In this document: positions 61,516 through 64,000 of the stretch, piece after piece
Position numbering within the stretch: the first letter of the stretch is position 1
Layout of the letters: each line of letters starts with the position of its first letter
Assembly: GCF_000337495.1 (NCBI RefSeq)
Contig: NZ_AOIS01000067.1
Coordinates: forward strand, 81,688-145,687
DNA length: 64,000 bases
DNA from: Haloterrigena salina JCM 13891
Lineage (GTDB): Archaea; Halobacteriota; Halobacteria; Halobacteriales; Natrialbaceae
Reading direction: 5' to 3'
The notes under the pieces: generated by a model
What the model was told of the DNA's origin: nothing
Databases searched by the model: none
The model's input: the letters and a program-made list of their open reading frames with translations, nothing else
Translations under genes and position numbers: made by a program

Positions 61516-62580
61516 ATGACACGGATCGGAATCGTCGGCGCGGGTGCGGCGGCGGCCGCCGCCGCGTACGCGCTCGAGCAACGGGACGATGAGTCCGCGA
61601 GCGACGGCATTTCGGTGACGGTCCTCGAGAAGTCCGGCGGCCTCTGCGGGCGCGCGGCCACCCGTCGGCGAGCGGACGTCACCTACGACTACGGCGCGAA
61701 CTACGTCAAATCCAACGACGAGCGGGTCGTCGACCTGCTCACGGAGGCCCTCGAGACCGACGGGCTGGTCGACGTCACCGACCCGGTCTGGACGTTCGAT
61801 AGCGGTGGGGAGATCGCCGAGGGCCGGGACGCCGACGACCACAAGTGGACCTACGAGACGGGGCTGACCCAGATCGCCAAGCGCCTGTTCGACCGGACCG
61901 ACGCGACGATCCACCGCAACACGCGAGTCCAGACGATCCATCGGGGGTCAAGCGCGGGGACGTGGCGACTCGAGGACGACGCCGGCGACCGATGGGGGCC
62001 GTTCGACGCCCTCCTGTTGAACCCGCCGGCGCCACAGACCGCCGATCTGCTACGGTCGGCCGAGTGGGACGGCGACGTTCGAGAGCGCCTCGCTGACGCC
62101 GTCGAAGCGGTTCCGTATCGAACGATCTGGACGGGCGTCTTCCACTACCCCTTCGAACTCGATCTTCCCTACTACGCGCTCGTAAACACGGACAAGGCCC
62201 ACGAGATCGGGTGGATCGGCCGCGAGGAGTGCAAGCCGGGGCACGTCCCCGACGGCGAGTCGCTGCTCGTCGTCCAGGCCAACCACGAGTGGTCCGTCGA
62301 CCGCTACGACGACGACCCGGACGCAACCCTCGAGGCCCTCGCCGAACTGGCTGCCGACCTGCTGGGCGACGGGCGCCTGCTCGAGCCCGACTGGACGGAC
62401 CACCATGGCTGGCGCTACGCCTTGCCCGAGGACGGAATCGCTCTCGAGCCGGTCCGGGCCGCCGAGGACGCGGGGCTGTACTGTCTCGGCGACTGGGTCG
62501 CCGGCGAGGGGCGACTCCACGCCGCGTTACGGAACGGGCTCGAGACCGGCGAGCGTCTCGCGGAGAACGTATCGAACTGA
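61516..62580 (+). CDS. FAD-dependent oxidoreductase (renalase-like)
   Basis: A 354-residue flavoprotein. The dinucleotide site is RIGIVGAGAAAAAAAYALEQ (GxGxxAA), followed by VTVLEKSGGLCGRAATRR and YDYGANYVKS, typical of renalase/amine-oxidase-like proteins. The C-terminal FAD loop is GLYCLGDWVAGEGRLHAAL. Substrate not known. It is likely in the same unit as the GNAT gene. Confidence 0.9.
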   Translation: MTRIGIVGAGAAAAAAAYALEQRDDESASDGISVTVLEKSGGLCGRAATRRRADVTYDYGANYVKSNDERVVDLLTEALETDGLVDVTDPVWTFDSGGEIAEGRDADDHKWTYETGLTQIAKRLFDRTDATIHRNTRVQTIHRGSSAGTWRLEDDAGDRWGPFDALLLNPPAPQTADLLRSAEWDGDVRERLADAVEAVPYRTIWTGVFHYPFELDLPYYALVNTDKAHEIGWIGREECKPGHVPDGESLLVVQANHEWSVDRYDDDPDATLEALAELAADLLGDGRLLEPDWTDHHGWRYALPEDGIALEPVRAAEDAGLYCLGDWVAGEGRLHAALRNGLETGERLAENVSN

Positions 62581-62963
62581 GCGACCGGCTTCGCAGTGGC
62601 GCGCACTGGGACGTAGTGAGCGATATCGAGGTCGAACGAAGTGATGACCTCAGGGAAGCGAACTGCGTCCCGACACTGCGCGAGGGATGAGCGAGTGAGC
62701 AAAGCGAACGAGCGAATCGGCTGGGGAGGGTATGGAAATCCCTGTTGCCACGATAGTAGTGTGGTCGAGTACGAAGCGTCCTGTGTACCGTGGCAGCGCG
62801 GAATTGCCACGCCCTCCCAGCCGATTCGCTCACTCACTCTGTTCGATCGCTCATCCCTCGCACGGCTTCGGGACGTGGTTCGTAAAACTCACCCCGTCCC
62901 GGCGCGCGCCACCGAAGGAGAACGAATCCGAGCCGGCACCAACATTCCGGATCGAGAGACCGA
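62581..62963. other. 383-bp gap dominated by a long palindrome
   Basis: No gene. It contains the long inverted repeat annotated at 62667-62874, and the last 80 bases are GC-rich spacer before the M24 peptidase stop. Confidence 0.6.
62667..62874. repeat. palindromic-family element, copy B (long imperfect hairpin)
   Basis: Two arms of about 64 bases (62667-62731 and 62811-62874), about 80% inverted-identical, around a loop of about 80 bases. Shared arm blocks are CGTCCCGA, GCGAGGGATGAGCGA, GAGCGAATCGGCTGGG and GGAGGG. The loop holds GTTGCCACG and CGTGGCAGC as a nested pair. Copy A at 57868 shares the same block order. Confidence 0.65.
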
Positions 62964-63974
62964 TTACTCCGCCGTCGGCTCGAGTCCCACCCGATAGTCG
63001 GTTAGGTTCTCGTAGCCGTCCTCGGTGACGACGATCAGGTCCTCGATGCGGACCCCGCCCACGGCGGGATCGTAGATGCCGGGCTCGATCGAGATCACGT
63101 GCCCGGGCTCGAGGTCGCCACCGGCGGGCGAGACGCTCGGCTGTTCGTGGATGTCCAGCCCGACGCCGTGGCCGGTGCTGTGGATGAAGCCGGTCTCGGT
63201 GTTCGGATCGCTCCGGAGGGTGTCGTAGCCGGCGTCCTCGATGACGTCGCAGGCCGCGCCGTGGACCTTGGCGCCGGTGGCGCCCGCTTCGACGGCCTCG
63301 AGGGCGTCCTCGTAGGCCTCCCGCGTGACCTCGTACCGCCGTCGAGCTTCCTCGCCCGGCTCGCCGCGGGCGAAGGTGCGGGTCATGTCCGCGAAGTAGC
63401 CCGTCTCCTTGTCCCGCGGGAAGATGTCGATCACGATCAGTTCGTCGGCCGCGAGCGGGCCGCTCCCGCGGTCGTGCGGGTCGGCCGCGTCGGCGCCGCA
63501 AGCGACGATCGTCTCGTCGAGCGCGCAGCCGTGGCGCAACAGCGTGATCTCGATCGCCTCCGTGACGCGCTCGCTGGTCAGCGGCTCGCCGTCCCGCACC
63601 AGAAGGCCGTCCTCGATATCGGCGGTCGCGATCAGCTCCTCGGCGCGGGCCATCGCGGCCTCGTTGGCCCGCTGGCTCGAGCGAATCTGCTCGAGTTCCC
63701 AGTCGGTCTTCGTCGCGCGGACGGTCTCGACGATCCCCTCGGACTCGACCGTCACCGCGAGTCCCTGCTCGCGGAGGCCGTCCGCGGTCCCCGTCGGGAA
63801 GTTCTGCGGGACGGCGATCGATTCGACGCCGTGGTCCTCGAGAAACGCCGCGATCGCGCGGTTCTTGGCCTCGTAGGCGCCGTGCTCGCCGACCAGCTCC
63901 TGGTAGTCGTAGGTCGACAGCCGCGTCACGGAGTCGGCGCTCGAGTCCGCCGTCGCGCGGCCGTACTCGAGTCC
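62964..63974 (-). CDS. M24 Xaa-Pro aminopeptidase-like protein, 5' end missing
   Basis: 336 visible codons of a creatinase/prolidase-type M24 metallopeptidase. Metal ligands are seen in VIDIFPRDKETGYFADMTRTF (two Asp), HSTGHGVGLDIHE (His), SIEPGIYDP (Glu) and VRIEDLIVV (Glu). The N-terminal creatinase-like domain is partly present (YDYQELVGEHGAYEAKNRA). The frame runs off the real sequence at 63974, where adapter sequence begins; the true start is missing. A false start in the adapter (MYKRQ) must be ignored. Confidence 0.9.
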   Translation of the reverse strand, partial: GLEYGRATADSSADSVTRLSTYDYQELVGEHGAYEAKNRAIAAFLEDHGVESIAVPQNFPTGTADGLREQGLAVTVESEGIVETVRATKTDWELEQIRSSQRANEAAMARAEELIATADIEDGLLVRDGEPLTSERVTEAIEITLLRHGCALDETIVACGADAADPHDRGSGPLAADELIVIDIFPRDKETGYFADMTRTFARGEPGEEARRRYEVTREAYEDALEAVEAGATGAKVHGAACDVIEDAGYDTLRSDPNTETGFIHSTGHGVGLDIHEQPSVSPAGGDLEPGHVISIEPGIYDPAVGGVRIEDLIVVTEDGYENLTDYRVGLEPTAE

Positions 63975-64000
63975 CTGTCTCTTATACACATCTCTGAGCG
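63975..64000 (-). other. Nextera/Tn5 adapter contamination (not genomic)
   Basis: CTGTCTCTTATACACATCT (63975-63993) is the reverse complement of the 19-bp Tn5 mosaic end, and the following CTGAGCG is the start of the original Nextera adapter B tail. On the minus strand it translates as MYKRQ, a known artefact. The genomic sequence ends at about 63974. Confidence 0.97.

Noticed and set aside
63975..63989. ATG at 63989 as the start of the M24 peptidase (MYKRQ...)
   Set aside because: The codons come from the Tn5 mosaic end, an artefact of the library.

Overview
This is a haloarchaeal chromosome segment. The evidence is high-GC coding sequence, very acidic proteins rich in Asp and Glu, many haloarchaea-only families (HalX and HalOD1 domains, BAT/HTH_10 regulators, MEDS sensor kinases, small DUF proteins), archaeal ribosomal proteins S15 and S3Ae beside the KEOPS subunit Pcc1, the preQ0 genes used for archaeosine, and mostly leaderless or short-leader genes. 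The last 26 bases are not biological: they are a Nextera/Tn5 adapter read-through, so the window ends at a contig edge.

Layout. 1-25 kb is mainly core genome: a cut DUF4397 protein, M20 peptidase, DUF302 protein, S10-like protein, Nudix hydrolase, MFS transporter, PhoU-type regulator, NAD-kinase-like protein, CinA-like protein, the queD-queE-queC cluster, a MEDS-PAS-GAF histidine kinase, an iron alcohol dehydrogenase, a divergent HxlR regulator/NAD(P)-oxidoreductase pair, the rps15-recJ-like-pcc1-rps3ae operon and an acyl-CoA ligase. Small foreign pieces interrupt it: a low-GC lipoprotein gene flanked by 11-bp direct repeats (5 kb), a tnpB fragment (7.7-8.2 kb) and a 275-bp nested palindrome (23.1-23.4 kb).

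25-43 kb is accessory. It begins at tRNA-Ala(GGC), whose 3' end is repeated 85 bp downstream and, more weakly, at 42.75 kb. Two broken tyrosine-integrase genes, low-GC lipoprotein and unknown genes, a curlin-like repeat protein with two secreted neighbours, an orphan substrate-binding protein, three signal-transduction proteins with a HalX response regulator, several tiny proteins and two secreted proteins lie between. Four promoters here (curlin-like gene, two small genes, a Tat-secreted small protein) share one bipartite motif with exact spacing, which suggests a common regulon.

43-64 kb returns to ordinary genes: a CNNM/CBS membrane protein, a peptide-type ABC transporter operon (binding protein, two permeases, fused double ATPase) with a BAT-type regulator upstream, an SLC13 permease, small conserved proteins, surE, an Rsm22-type methyltransferase with tyrA, an acetyltransferase, an FAD oxidoreductase and a cut M24 peptidase. 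Two related palindromic elements lie at 57.9 and 62.7 kb.

Most notable are the curlin-like amyloid candidate, the shared promoter motif, and the apparently circularly permuted domain order in both substrate-binding proteins.
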